DNA from: Mesonia sp008017825
GTDB lineage: Bacteria; Bacteroidota; Bacteroidia; Flavobacteriales; Flavobacteriaceae
DNA: 64,000 bases
Assembly: GCF_008017825.1 (NCBI RefSeq)
Contig: NZ_VRLS01000052.1
Span: 310,001-374,000 of the forward strand
Direction of reading: 5' to 3'
Part shown: piece after piece, positions 9,635-19,097 of the stretch
Numbering within the stretch: position 1 is the stretch's first letter
How the letters are laid out: each line of letters begins with the position of its first letter
Program-made: the position numbers and the translations under genes
The notes under the pieces: model-generated
What the model was told of the DNA's origin: nothing
The model's database searches: none
Seen by the model: only the letters and a program-made list of their open reading frames with translations

Positions 9635-10216
9635 TTAAAGGTTTTTTAAAGCAAGCTTAATTATCGTTTCTACAGAAGCACTTTCATTATTTCTAATGAT
9701 TCTTGAGACTACTTTTTCAGATTGTTTTCTCGTGTAACCAAGTGTTTCTAATGCTGATAACGCTTCATCTTTATGGCTATTGCGTTGAAGAGTAGAAATT
9801 TGTCCTGATGAATCAATTTCTCCCAACTTATCTTTTAAATCTATAATTACTCTTTGAGCTGTTTTTGCTCCAATTCCTTTAACGCTTTGAATCTCTGGTA
9901 CGTTCTCTGTAGTGATGGCTTCAATAATTTGCCCTGGACTTAATGAAGAAAGCATCGTCCTTGCGATACTTGCCCCAATCCCTGAAACAGAAATAAGTTT
10001 TTTAAAAATTTCTCTTTCAGATTTCTCCATAAAACCAAATAACGTATGCGCATCTTCTCTTACTTGTAAAAAAGTATAGATGAGTATATTTTCGTTTTCT
10101 GGCAACAGGGAATATGTATGCAATGATATATTTAAAAAATACCCAATTCCTCCACATTCTACAGTGACATCTGTAGGATTCTTTTGTGTCATTTTCCCTT
10201 TAAGGTATTCTATCAT
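9635..10216 (-). CDS. ruvA: Holliday junction branch-migration protein RuvA
   Basis: 193 residues. The N-terminal OB-fold (1-60) is followed by tandem helix-hairpin-helix motifs (VSGIGASIARTML near 77-89 and VKGIGAKTAQRVI near 112-124) and a C-terminal three-helix RuvB-binding domain. RuvA tetramers bind four-way junctions and load RuvB. The gene is not beside ruvB (13639-14661): malic enzyme and queG lie between them. Only 6 bases separate its stop from the sprA start, so the DNA-repair gene and the secretion translocon probably share an mRNA. Confidence 0.97.
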   Translation of the reverse strand: MIEYLKGKMTQKNPTDVTVECGGIGYFLNISLHTYSLLPENENILIYTFLQVREDAHTLFGFMEKSEREIFKKLISVSGIGASIARTMLSSLSPGQIIEAITTENVPEIQSVKGIGAKTAQRVIIDLKDKLGEIDSSGQISTLQRNSHKDEALSALETLGYTRKQSEKVVSRIIRNNESASVETIIKLALKNL

Positions 10217-10300
10217 AAGTTAAGCAAACGTTAAAGCTTCAAATGTAGGAAATTTATTAAGATAGCAAAACCCTAATTTCTTAGTTTAACAGTCAAAATA

Positions 10301-12604
10301 TTAAATACTTAATGCTGCTTGTCTTTTTTTCTCTTTTTCTTGTGCATCTACTACAGCAACAGCTGTCATATTTACCATTTCTTCTACACTAGCTCCCAAT
10401 TGTAAAACATGTGCTGGCTTATTTAGTCCCATCATAATTGGTCCGATAGAATCAGTTTTATTAAGCTCTTTAATTAATTTGTAATTTGAATTGGCAGAAT
10501 CTAAATTTGGGAATATTAATGAATTTACTTTTCTTCCTGCTAATTTTGAAAAAGGGAATTTGCTTTGCAGCATTTCTTTATTGAGTGCAAAATCTACTTG
10601 CAACTCTCCGTCTACCAATAAATCTGGACTTTTCTCATGAAGTATTTGAACAGCATCTTTTACTTTTCTAGCCTCTGGATGTTTAGATGAACCATAATTT
10701 GCATATGAAATCATTGCCATAACAGGCTCCATCCCAAACATTTTTACAATATAGCTTGTCATTTTTGCAATGCGCGCTAAATCTTCTGCATTAGGATTTA
10801 TATTTATAGAGGTATCACTAATAAAAATTGGTCCCCTAGAGGTATTCATAAGGTTGGTCGCCGCAATTCTAGAGACTCCTTTTGCCATACCAATTAAGTC
10901 TAAAATTGGTTTTACTACGGTAGGATAAGATCTAGAATACCCCGATAATAAGGCATCGGCATCACCTTCATTCACCATCATCGCTGCAAAATAGTTGCGC
11001 TCTCTTAATAGTTTTTGCGCTTCATAAAGGGTGATTCCTTGACGCTGAGCCCTTTTCCAATATATTTCCGCGTAAGCGTTAACTTGCTCCTTTTGCTCGT
11101 CAGATTTTGGATCGATAATTATCACGTCATCAGTATTCTCGAACTCAATTTCTTGCATGAGTTCTAAGATAACCTCTCTTCTTCCTAAAAGAATAGGCTG
11201 ACATACTCTTTCATCTCTACTAATTTGAGCTGCTTTAAGCACATCTAAATGATCTGCTTCAGCATAAACGACCCTTTTCGGATTCATTTTTGCTCTATTT
11301 AATAGTAAACGAGTGATTTTATTATCTCCTCCTAAACGTTCATACAATTCATCTTCATACCGTTGCCAGTCATAAATTGGTTCTTTTGCTACACCACTCT
11401 CCATAGCTGCTCGTGCAACTGCTGGAGGCACTTGGGTTAACAGTCTAGGATCAAAAGGTTTAGGTATGATATAATCTTTTCCAAAATTAAGCTTCGTTTC
11501 TCCGTAGGCAATATTCACTTGTTCAGGAACCGGCTCTTTCGCCAAATTAGCTAGAGCTTTTACGGCTGCCATCTTCATTTCTTCATTAATCTTGCTCGCT
11601 CTAACATCTAAAGCTCCTCTAAAAATGAATGGAAAACCAAGTACATTATTTACCTGATTAGGATTATCACTTCTTCCTGTCGCCATGATAATATCCTTTC
11701 TTGTTTTTACTGCAAGATCGTAATCAATTTCAGGAACAGGATTGGCCATTGCAAAAACGATAGGGTTACTATTCATTTGCAATAACATTTTTGGAGTGAT
11801 GATATTTCCTACAGAAAGTCCCAAGAAAACATCGGCACCAACTAGAGCTTCTTCAAGAGTGAGATTTTCTTTTGCATTAGAAAATTCCATTTGCATGCTC
11901 GATAAGTCTGTTCTATTTTTATGCAGAACTCCATCTACATCAAACATCGTAATATTCTCTTTTTTAACTCCTAATAAAGAATATAATTTTATACACGCCA
12001 TTGCTGCAGAACCTGCACCAGAAACAACTATTTTTATTTCTGAAATCTCTTTCTCTGCTATTTCTAAGGCGTTTAACAAAGCCGCAGAAGAAATAATTGC
12101 CGTACCGTGCTGATCATCGTGCATCACGGGAATATCTAACTCTTCTACGAGCCTTCTTTCAATCTCAAAAGCTTCTGGAGCTTTGATATCTTCTAAATTT
12201 ATTCCTCCAAAGGTAGGAGCTATATTCTTGACGGTTTCAATAAATGACTCCACATCTTTAGTATCTACCTCAATATCAAAAACATCTATATCTGCAAAAA
12301 TTTTAAATAATAAACCTTTCCCTTCCATTACAGGTTTTGAAGCTAATGGTCCTATATCACCCAAGCCTAAAACCGCTGTACCGTTAGAAATTACAGCTAC
12401 AAGATTTCCCTTTGCTGTATATTTATACGCGTTATCTATATCTTTTGCAATCTCCAAACAAGGTTCTGCAACTCCTGGAGAATAGGCTAAAGATAGATCT
12501 CTTTGGGTAGAATATTTCTTGGTGGGTACCACCTCTATTTTACCCGGTTTAGGTTTTGCGTGATAAACTAAAGCTTCTCTTCTTTTGCGTTCGTTGCTGC
12601 TCAT
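10301..12604 (-). CDS. maeB: NADP-dependent malic enzyme with C-terminal phosphotransacetylase-like domain
   Basis: 767 residues, the MaeB type. The N-terminal malic domain carries SPGVAEPCLEI and, near residue 95, the KPVMEGKG segment. The NAD(P)-binding Rossmann domain shows VVSGAGSAAMACI near residue 195. Residues about 430-767 match the phosphate acetyl/butyryltransferase fold, regulatory rather than catalytic in characterised MaeB proteins. Reaction: malate + NADP+ to pyruvate + CO2 + NADPH. Cofactor preference is inferred from family membership. It has its own candidate promoter just upstream, and the 84-base gap before ruvA shows no obvious terminator. Confidence 0.95.
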   Translation of the reverse strand: MSSNERKRREALVYHAKPKPGKIEVVPTKKYSTQRDLSLAYSPGVAEPCLEIAKDIDNAYKYTAKGNLVAVISNGTAVLGLGDIGPLASKPVMEGKGLLFKIFADIDVFDIEVDTKDVESFIETVKNIAPTFGGINLEDIKAPEAFEIERRLVEELDIPVMHDDQHGTAIISSAALLNALEIAEKEISEIKIVVSGAGSAAMACIKLYSLLGVKKENITMFDVDGVLHKNRTDLSSMQMEFSNAKENLTLEEALVGADVFLGLSVGNIITPKMLLQMNSNPIVFAMANPVPEIDYDLAVKTRKDIIMATGRSDNPNQVNNVLGFPFIFRGALDVRASKINEEMKMAAVKALANLAKEPVPEQVNIAYGETKLNFGKDYIIPKPFDPRLLTQVPPAVARAAMESGVAKEPIYDWQRYEDELYERLGGDNKITRLLLNRAKMNPKRVVYAEADHLDVLKAAQISRDERVCQPILLGRREVILELMQEIEFENTDDVIIIDPKSDEQKEQVNAYAEIYWKRAQRQGITLYEAQKLLRERNYFAAMMVNEGDADALLSGYSRSYPTVVKPILDLIGMAKGVSRIAATNLMNTSRGPIFISDTSININPNAEDLARIAKMTSYIVKMFGMEPVMAMISYANYGSSKHPEARKVKDAVQILHEKSPDLLVDGELQVDFALNKEMLQSKFPFSKLAGRKVNSLIFPNLDSANSNYKLIKELNKTDSIGPIMMGLNKPAHVLQLGASVEEMVNMTAVAVVDAQEKEKKRQAALSI

Positions 12605-12626
12605 CTTGTTATATTTTGAGGATTAA

Positions 12627-12634
12627 CAAAGGTA
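12627..12634 (-). promoter_or_regulatory. candidate -7 element for the malic enzyme gene
   Basis: TACCTTTG on the minus strand matches TAnnTTTG, 22 bases before the maeB ATG. No good TTG element was found at the right distance, so this is half a promoter. Confidence 0.4.
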
Positions 12635-12657
12635 AACATCCATTTAGAATAGAGAAA

Positions 12658-13584
12658 TTAAGTTTCTAAAAAATTAATATTGCGCTTAAGACCTTCGTAT
12701 TTAGTTCTTTTTACGGCAGACTTTTTAAAGATCTCCTGAAAGGTTTCTTTAGTAATTTCCTCCCAGTCATGTTTTGTCATTTGCAATAAATCTGGATGCG
12801 GATTGAAGAGCGGCTCATTATGAGGTTTTGAAAATCGATTCCAAGGACAAACATCTTGGCAAATATCACAACCAAACATCCAATCTTCAAATTTCCCTTT
12901 TTCAGACTCTGGTATGCTTTCTTTTAGCTCGATGGTATAATATGAAATGCACTTGCTCCCATCCACTTTATAAGGTTCATAAATGGCATCTGTAGGGCAA
13001 GCGTCTATACAAGCTGTACAGCTTCCGCAGTGATCTGTCACAGGAGTATCATATTCTAACTCTAGATCGATAATCAATTCAGCAATAAAAAAGAAAGATC
13101 CTGTTTTTTTAGAAAGTAAATTTGAATTTTTACCAATCCATCCCAAACCGCTTTTCGCTGCCCAGGCTTTATCTAAAACAGGTGCAGAATCTACAAAAGC
13201 CCTTCCACCTACTTCGCCTATTTCATCTTTTATAAAATTGAGTAAATGCTTCAGCTTATCCTTAATTACAAAATGATAATCTTGTCCATAGGCATATTTA
13301 CTAAGCTTGTAGGTATTTTCTGTTTGGAAATCTTGCGGATAATAATTCAGCAATAAAGAAACCACACTTTTAGAATCGTTGACTAATAAGGTAGGATCTA
13401 ATCTTTTATCAAAATAGTTTTCCATATAACCCATCTTACCATTTCTATTTTCATGGAGCCAATTTTCTAATCTTGGCGCTTCTTCCTCTAGAAATTCGGC
13501 TTTACTAATGCCACAAGACATAAAGCCAATTCTTTTAGCTTCATCTTTTATGAGTTTTGTGTACCTAGAAGTATTATTCAACAT
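12658..13584 (-). CDS. queG: epoxyqueuosine reductase QueG
   Basis: 308 residues. It catalyses the last step of queuosine biosynthesis, reducing epoxyqueuosine to queuosine in tRNA with cobalamin and two [4Fe-4S] clusters. The ferredoxin-like part shows C186-x2-C189-x2-C192-x3-C196-P and a second set C239-x2-C242-x3-C246-P plus C212. Asp132 in RAFVDSAPVLDKA is the conserved catalytic region. About 50 bases separate its start from the ruvB stop. No other queuosine gene is nearby. Confidence 0.95.
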   Translation of the reverse strand: MLNNTSRYTKLIKDEAKRIGFMSCGISKAEFLEEEAPRLENWLHENRNGKMGYMENYFDKRLDPTLLVNDSKSVVSLLLNYYPQDFQTENTYKLSKYAYGQDYHFVIKDKLKHLLNFIKDEIGEVGGRAFVDSAPVLDKAWAAKSGLGWIGKNSNLLSKKTGSFFFIAELIIDLELEYDTPVTDHCGSCTACIDACPTDAIYEPYKVDGSKCISYYTIELKESIPESEKGKFEDWMFGCDICQDVCPWNRFSKPHNEPLFNPHPDLLQMTKHDWEEITKETFQEIFKKSAVKRTKYEGLKRNINFLET

Positions 13585-13638
13585 TTTTATTTACTGAATT
13601 TTACGAAAGCTATATGAATTACTGAAAATGTTATGCCT

Positions 13639-14661
13639 TTAGAACAACCCGCCTTGTGTATCGTGCCTGGTTTTTCCTAGATGTTTATAAGCCGCAGGAG
13701 TTACCTCTCTTCCTCTTGGCGTACGTACAATGAAACCTTGTTGAATTAAAAAAGGTTCGTACACCTCTTCGATAGTTTCAGAGCTTTCACTAACTGCTGT
13801 TGAAAGGGTCGTAATTCCTACTGGGCCGCCTTTAAATTTATCTATAATCGTAGATAGAATCTTGTTATCCATATCATCTAAACCATGGGCGTCTACGTTA
13901 AGCGCATTCAATCCATATTTAGATATTTCGATATCTATTTTTCCATTTCCTTTTATCTGAGCAAAATCTCTAATCCTTCTTAAGAGAGCATTGGCAATTC
14001 TTGGAGTTCCTCTACTTCTACCCGCGATTTCTATTGCAGCATCTATACTTATAGGCACATTCAAAATTTCGGCGCTTCTTTGTACAATATTAGAAAGTAG
14101 CTCTGTTGAATAGTATTCTAATCTACTAGATATTCCGAATCTGGCACGCATAGGCGCTGTTAAAAGACCCGATCTGGTTGTAGCTCCAACTAAGGTAAAC
14201 GGATTTAAATTAATTTGTACTGAACGCGCATTTGGTCCAGACTCAATCATAATATCAATTCTAAAATCCTCCATAGCAGAATAGAGATATTCTTCTACAA
14301 TAGGACTTAATCTATGTATCTCGTCTATAAACAAGACGTCTCTTTCTTCTAGATTAGTTAATAGACCAGCAAGATCACCAGGCTTATCTAAAACGGGCCC
14401 AGATGTAATTTTGATACCTACGTTAAGTTCATTCGCTAATATGTGTGCTAAAGTAGTTTTCCCTAAGCCCGGAGGACCGTGAAATAAGGTATGATCTAAT
14501 GCTTCTCCCCTTAAATTAGCCGCCTGCACAAAGATTTGAAGGTTCTCAAGCACCTTTTGCTGACCTGCAAAATCATCAAAAGAAAGAGGTCTTAAAGCTC
14601 TTTCTATATCAAACTCTTCTGGAGTAAAATTTTCTCCGCTAGCATCTAGATTTTCATTCAT
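13639..14661 (-). CDS. ruvB: Holliday junction helicase RuvB
   Basis: 340 residues. AAA+ ATPase with Walker A GPPGLGKTT (62-70), Walker B DEIH (113-116), sensor-1 region GATTRSG (159-165) and the arginine-finger segment near APMRARFG. The C-terminal winged helix ends with the conserved RTPRGREVTPAAYKHLG. Hexamers drive branch migration on RuvA-bound junctions. A terminator for ctaD ends 15 bases upstream, and a TATATTTG element lies only 4 bases before the ATG. The mRNA may therefore have almost no leader. Confidence 0.97.
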   Translation of the reverse strand: MNENLDASGENFTPEEFDIERALRPLSFDDFAGQQKVLENLQIFVQAANLRGEALDHTLFHGPPGLGKTTLAHILANELNVGIKITSGPVLDKPGDLAGLLTNLEERDVLFIDEIHRLSPIVEEYLYSAMEDFRIDIMIESGPNARSVQINLNPFTLVGATTRSGLLTAPMRARFGISSRLEYYSTELLSNIVQRSAEILNVPISIDAAIEIAGRSRGTPRIANALLRRIRDFAQIKGNGKIDIEISKYGLNALNVDAHGLDDMDNKILSTIIDKFKGGPVGITTLSTAVSESSETIEEVYEPFLIQQGFIVRTPRGREVTPAAYKHLGKTRHDTQGGLF

Positions 14662-14665
14662 AAAA

Positions 14666-14673
14666 CAAATATA
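14666..14673 (-). promoter_or_regulatory. candidate -7 element immediately before ruvB
   Basis: TATATTTG on the minus strand, an exact TAnnTTTG match, 4 bases from the ruvB start codon and directly after the ctaD terminator. Transcription starting 4-7 bases downstream would give a leaderless or near-leaderless message. No clear TTG was found upstream. Confidence 0.4.
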
Positions 14674-14675
14674 AA

Positions 14676-14708
14676 TAAAAAGCCTTTTCTAAAGATAGAA
14701 AAGGCTTT
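14676..14708 (-). terminator. intrinsic terminator of the act-cta operon
   Basis: 11-bp inverted repeat AAGCCTTTTCT (14680-14690) / AGAAAAGGCTT (14697-14707) with a 6-base loop, followed on the minus strand by TTT and an A/T-rich tract. It lies 23 bases beyond the ctaD stop. Confidence 0.85.
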
Positions 14709-14730
14709 GTATAGTTTGCTGAGGAACTAA

Positions 14731-16566
14731 TTAGTGATTTAGCTCTTCTTCATTTTTTTGTAAAGGTACGTTTTGAGGAACAAAATCTTGTCCTGGGATA
14801 ACGTAATCTGTTTCATCTATATTCATTTTACTGTAATCATAAGACCAACGGTATACTGAAGGAATTTCTCCTGGCCAGTTTCCGTGAACGTGTTCTACTG
14901 GAGTAGTCCACTCTAAAGTATTAGATCTCCACGGGTTTTGTGTTGCTCTCTTACCGTAAAAGATAGAAGAAATAAAGTTATAAATAAATACTAACTGTAC
15001 TACTGCTGTAATAATTGCAAATACAGTAATTAGAACATTCGTATCAGCTAAATCATCAAAATATGGGAAAGCAGTATTTGTATAATAACGTCTTGGTAAC
15101 CCTGCCATTCCGATAAAGTGCATTGGGAAGAATACTCCATAAGCACCTATTGCTGTTACCCAGAAGTGAACATAACCTAAGTTTTTATTCATCATTCTTC
15201 CAAACATTTTAGGGAACCAGTGGTAAACCCCTGCAAATAATCCGTAAAGCGCAGATATACCCATTACTAAGTGGAAGTGAGCAATTACAAAGTACGTATC
15301 GTGAACGTTAATATCTAAAGTACTATCACCTAAGATAATTCCCGTTAAACCTCCAGTAATAAATGTAGAAACAAAACCAATAGAAAACAGCATTCCTGTA
15401 TTCATTTGTAAGTTTCCTTTCCATAAGGTAGTAATCCAGTTAAAGGCTTTTACTGCCGATGGAATTGCAATTAATAAGGTTGTAAAGGTAAATACCGATC
15501 CTAAGAATGGATTCATCCCAGATACGAACATATGGTGACCCCATACAATAGTAGATAAAAACGCAATTGCTAATATAGAAGCAACCATCGCTCTATAACC
15601 AAAAATAGGTTTTCTAGAGTTACTTGCCATAATTTCTGATACCAGACCCATTGCCGGAAGAATTACAATGTAAACTTCTGGGTGACCTAAGAACCAAAAT
15701 AAGTGTTCAAATAATACTGGTGAACCACCTTGATGTGCTAAAACTTCTCCTTTAATATATATATCACTTAAGAAAAATGAAGTTCCAAAGCTTCTATCCA
15801 TAATCAACATTAATGCTGCAGACAATAATACTGGAAAAGAAACAACCCCAATAATAGCAGTTACAAATAATGCCCATATAGTTAATGGAAGTCTTGTCAT
15901 AGACATTCCCTTAGTTCTTAAATTGATTACCGTTACAATATAGTTTAGAGAACCTAAAAGAGACTGTGCGATAAAAAATGCCATAGATACTAACCAAAGT
16001 GTCATTCCCATTCCTGATCCAGGAATAGCTTCTGGTAATGCACTTAATGGAGGATAGATCGTCCACCCTGCTGAAGCAGGACCAGACTCAACAAATAATG
16101 AGGAAATCATGATTACACTAGAAATGAAAAATATCCAGTAAGAAACCATATTTAAAAATCCAGATGCCATATCTCTAGCACCAATTTGCAATGGAATTAA
16201 GAAGTTACTAAACGTACCACTTAAACCGGCAGTTAACACAAAAAATACCATAATAGTACCGTGAATGGTAACCAAAGCCAAGTATGCATCTGCATTCATC
16301 ACTCCATCTGGAGCATATTTTTCACCTAAAAGTAATTCAAATATTGCGAAAGACTGTTCTGGCCATGCAATTTGTATTCTAAATAACACAGACATAAGAA
16401 TCCCTAGCGCACCCATGATTAAACCAGTAATCAGGTACTGCTTGGCGATCATTTTATGATCTTGACTAAATATATATTTAGTAATAAAGGTTTCTTTATG
16501 ATGATGTCCATGATCATCGTGTCCGTGATGATCTTGAGCTACTGTTGCGTTTGCTAATGCTGACAT
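14731..16566 (-). CDS. ctaD: cytochrome c oxidase subunit I
   Basis: 611 residues, about 12 core membrane helices plus extensions. Visible ligands: His102 (heme a), His295 and Tyr299 in HPEVY (CuB and the cross-linked Tyr), His344-His345 (CuB), and His430/His432 in HFH (the two hemes). Glu297 in HPEVY marks an A1-type proton pathway. Subunit of the aa3-type oxidase reducing O2 to water while pumping protons. The N-terminus (13-23) is unusually His-rich. Last gene of the act-cta operon. In F. johnsoniae the equivalent oxidase forms a supercomplex with alternative complex III. Confidence 0.98.
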   Translation of the reverse strand: MSALANATVAQDHHGHDDHGHHHKETFITKYIFSQDHKMIAKQYLITGLIMGALGILMSVLFRIQIAWPEQSFAIFELLLGEKYAPDGVMNADAYLALVTIHGTIMVFFVLTAGLSGTFSNFLIPLQIGARDMASGFLNMVSYWIFFISSVIMISSLFVESGPASAGWTIYPPLSALPEAIPGSGMGMTLWLVSMAFFIAQSLLGSLNYIVTVINLRTKGMSMTRLPLTIWALFVTAIIGVVSFPVLLSAALMLIMDRSFGTSFFLSDIYIKGEVLAHQGGSPVLFEHLFWFLGHPEVYIVILPAMGLVSEIMASNSRKPIFGYRAMVASILAIAFLSTIVWGHHMFVSGMNPFLGSVFTFTTLLIAIPSAVKAFNWITTLWKGNLQMNTGMLFSIGFVSTFITGGLTGIILGDSTLDINVHDTYFVIAHFHLVMGISALYGLFAGVYHWFPKMFGRMMNKNLGYVHFWVTAIGAYGVFFPMHFIGMAGLPRRYYTNTAFPYFDDLADTNVLITVFAIITAVVQLVFIYNFISSIFYGKRATQNPWRSNTLEWTTPVEHVHGNWPGEIPSVYRWSYDYSKMNIDETDYVIPGQDFVPQNVPLQKNEEELNH

Positions 16567-16592
16567 ATCTATAATATATTACTTTTAAATAA

Positions 16593-17675
16593 TTATTGTT
16601 TGTTATTTTCTTCTTGCTTCGCCATAGTTTCTCCAAAACTCTCTTGACCAGCTAACCACTCCTTGTAATCTTCTTCGCTTTCTACTACTATTTTCATTTG
16701 CATATTGTAGTGAGAAATACCACAAATCTTGTTACATAATAAATAGTACTCGAACTCATAAGGATCTAAAGCCATCTCCCCATTAGCGACCAATTCTTTA
16801 CTGTTCTCTTTACGGATTTGATTGATTTCGGTCATCTTTTCTACCATATACTCTGAATTTCTCATTTCTTCAGAAGTAATTGTAGGAGTAAAACCAAATT
16901 GAGTAATCATCCCAGGAACAACATTCATTTGCGCTCTAAAGAAAGGAAAGTAAGCAGAGTGTAAAACATCCTGAGATCTTAACTTAAATAGTACTTTCTT
17001 ATCTACAGGAAGGTGAAGTTCGCTTGTTATTTTATCGTCCATTGCGTAACTATCGCTTTCATCAATACCAACTGTATTAATACCTTCAATAAACCTAACA
17101 TTGGCTTTACCCAAGGTGTTATCTTCTCCTGCGTATCTAGCTTTCCATCCAAACTGATAAGCATATAATTCAATAACAACAGTATCTTCATCCTCTTCCA
17201 CATTCATAATTTCAGACCAAGTAAATAATCCGTAGATAATTAAACCTGCTAAAACAATTACAGGAATAATAGTCCATATAAACTCTAACTTATCATTATC
17301 TGCATAGAAGTATGCTTTTTTACCTTTTTCCCCTTTATACTTAAATGAGAAATAGTGTAGCAAAAATTGAGTTAAAACTTGTACTACCATAATAAGTCCG
17401 ATAGAGATGAACATTAAACGGTCATACTCCTCTCCATGTGCCGAAGCAGCTTCAGGTAAATAGAATTTAGAATAGCTCCAAAAATTGTAAAACATAAAAA
17501 TGTTAAATACAATTAAAAAAGCCAACATCAAGTAACCCTGAATTTTGTTATCCTTATCGGATGCAATAGTTGGATCTTCTGAACTCTGAGACTTAGATAG
17601 TTTTAGGATTTTTGACATTTGCCAAAACGTAATTCCTAAAAGCGCTATAACTATGATGATTAAAAATACAGTCAT
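16593..17675 (-). CDS. ctaC: cytochrome c oxidase subunit II
   Basis: 360 residues. Three hydrophobic stretches are visible (about 1-20, 47-65 and 87-108), followed by a helix near 131-152 with the EFIWTIIP motif. The periplasmic cupredoxin domain has CuA ligands His239 and C314-x3-C318-x3-H322-x2-M325. The aromatic patch YQFGWKARY (173-181) is the usual electron-entry region. There is no CxxCH, so this is not a caa3-type fused subunit. Electrons must come from a separate c-type heme, probably in the neighbouring Act proteins. 27 bases upstream of ctaD. Confidence 0.97.
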   Translation of the reverse strand: MTVFLIIIVIALLGITFWQMSKILKLSKSQSSEDPTIASDKDNKIQGYLMLAFLIVFNIFMFYNFWSYSKFYLPEAASAHGEEYDRLMFISIGLIMVVQVLTQFLLHYFSFKYKGEKGKKAYFYADNDKLEFIWTIIPVIVLAGLIIYGLFTWSEIMNVEEDEDTVVIELYAYQFGWKARYAGEDNTLGKANVRFIEGINTVGIDESDSYAMDDKITSELHLPVDKKVLFKLRSQDVLHSAYFPFFRAQMNVVPGMITQFGFTPTITSEEMRNSEYMVEKMTEINQIRKENSKELVANGEMALDPYEFEYYLLCNKICGISHYNMQMKIVVESEEDYKEWLAGQESFGETMAKQEENNKQ

Positions 17676-17704
17676 TTTATAATATCTTCTTTAAACTAAT
17701 TATC

Positions 17705-19066
17705 TTAATAATGAAAATGTTGACTCTCCTTAATAAAAGGGTTGCGTTTTGCTAGTAATGGTGCTTTTGTTAAAGCATTAAATACGATAAACATAAATAA
17801 TCCTCCAAAGAAAAGTATAGCACTTATTTCTGGCACACCGATAAACCAAGATTTACCAACTGTGGCAGGCATAACCATATTGTAAATATCTAAGTAGTGA
17901 CCAAAAAGAATAACAATACCAGTCATTACTACAAACCAGTTAATTCTTTTGTAATCGCTATTCATTAACATCAATACAGGGAAAATAAAGTTTAAGGCCA
18001 CCATACCAAAGAAAGGCAAGTTGTAGTCTTCTATTCGTGTAATGAAATAAGTTACCTCTTCTGGGATGTTTGAATACCATATTAACATAAACTGTGAAAA
18101 CCATAAGTAAGTCCAGAAAATACTAATACCAAACATAAATTTAGCAAGATCATGAATATGACTATCGTTTACATATTCTAAATACCCTTTAGATTTTAAG
18201 TACATAGTCACTAAAGCTATCACGGTAATGGCAGATACGAACATACTTGCAAATACATACCATCCGAATAAAGTACTAAACCAGTGCGGATCTAAACTCA
18301 TAATCCAATCCCAAGACATCATTGATTCTGTCACGATAAAGAATACTAAAAATCCTGCAGATAATTTAAAACTTTTCTTATAGAAACGATTGTGATCTAC
18401 TTCATCGTGTTTTAATGAATTTTTTCTAAGGAAATATCTAAAAATATTCCACCCTGCAATATAAATAGCAGCTCTAATTAAAAAGAAAGGAACATTTAAG
18501 TAAGATGATTTACCTTGAATAAGTTCATCATTTGCTACTACTTCTGGATCCATCCAAATAAATAAATGGTTGATATGAAAACCTGAAAGAGCTAATAAGA
18601 TAAACATAATGATACTACCAGGCAATAAATAAGCGGTAACTGCTTCCATTACTCTAAATAGAACAGGTGACCATCCTGCTTGAGCTGCGTGCTGAATTGC
18701 ATAAAATGCTAAAGCACCTAAAGCTATCATAAAGAAAAAGAAAGCCGCTACATAAGTTGCAGCCCAAGGTTTATTTTGTAATTGATGTAACAAGTGTTCT
18801 GCGTGTGCATCTTCATCGCCGTGTGCAGCTTCAACGTGAGCTTCTTCTACAGGTGCATGAGATTCGTCTGCGTGAGTTTCTTCTACGTGATGTGTAGCTT
18901 GTTCTGCTTCAGCGTGTCCTTCGCCATGAGCTTCGTGGGATGCAATAATTTCTTTCACATCTTCTATTGTAGATGGTGCAGATAAGAAGCCATAGATAAG
19001 TCCTATTGCTCCAACAATCATTAAGATTATTGCTGTTATTTTTAATTTACCAGATAGCGTGTACAT
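17705..19066 (-). CDS. actF: alternative complex III membrane subunit ActF
   Basis: 453 residues, around ten membrane helices and no cofactor motif. It matches the ActF type: a quinol:cytochrome c oxidoreductase subunit distantly related to ActC/NrfD. Between helix 1 and helix 2 (about residues 43-95) is a strongly His/Glu/Ala-rich segment with about 15 histidines, predicted soluble. ActF is structural in characterised complexes. Position actE-actF-ctaC-ctaD with gaps of about 30 bases supports co-transcription. Confidence 0.93.
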   Translation of the reverse strand: MYTLSGKLKITAIILMIVGAIGLIYGFLSAPSTIEDVKEIIASHEAHGEGHAEAEQATHHVEETHADESHAPVEEAHVEAAHGDEDAHAEHLLHQLQNKPWAATYVAAFFFFMIALGALAFYAIQHAAQAGWSPVLFRVMEAVTAYLLPGSIIMFILLALSGFHINHLFIWMDPEVVANDELIQGKSSYLNVPFFLIRAAIYIAGWNIFRYFLRKNSLKHDEVDHNRFYKKSFKLSAGFLVFFIVTESMMSWDWIMSLDPHWFSTLFGWYVFASMFVSAITVIALVTMYLKSKGYLEYVNDSHIHDLAKFMFGISIFWTYLWFSQFMLIWYSNIPEEVTYFITRIEDYNLPFFGMVALNFIFPVLMLMNSDYKRINWFVVMTGIVILFGHYLDIYNMVMPATVGKSWFIGVPEISAILFFGGLFMFIVFNALTKAPLLAKRNPFIKESQHFHY

Positions 19067-19097
19067 ATTAAAATATATAATGCGGTTGATTCTTAAT

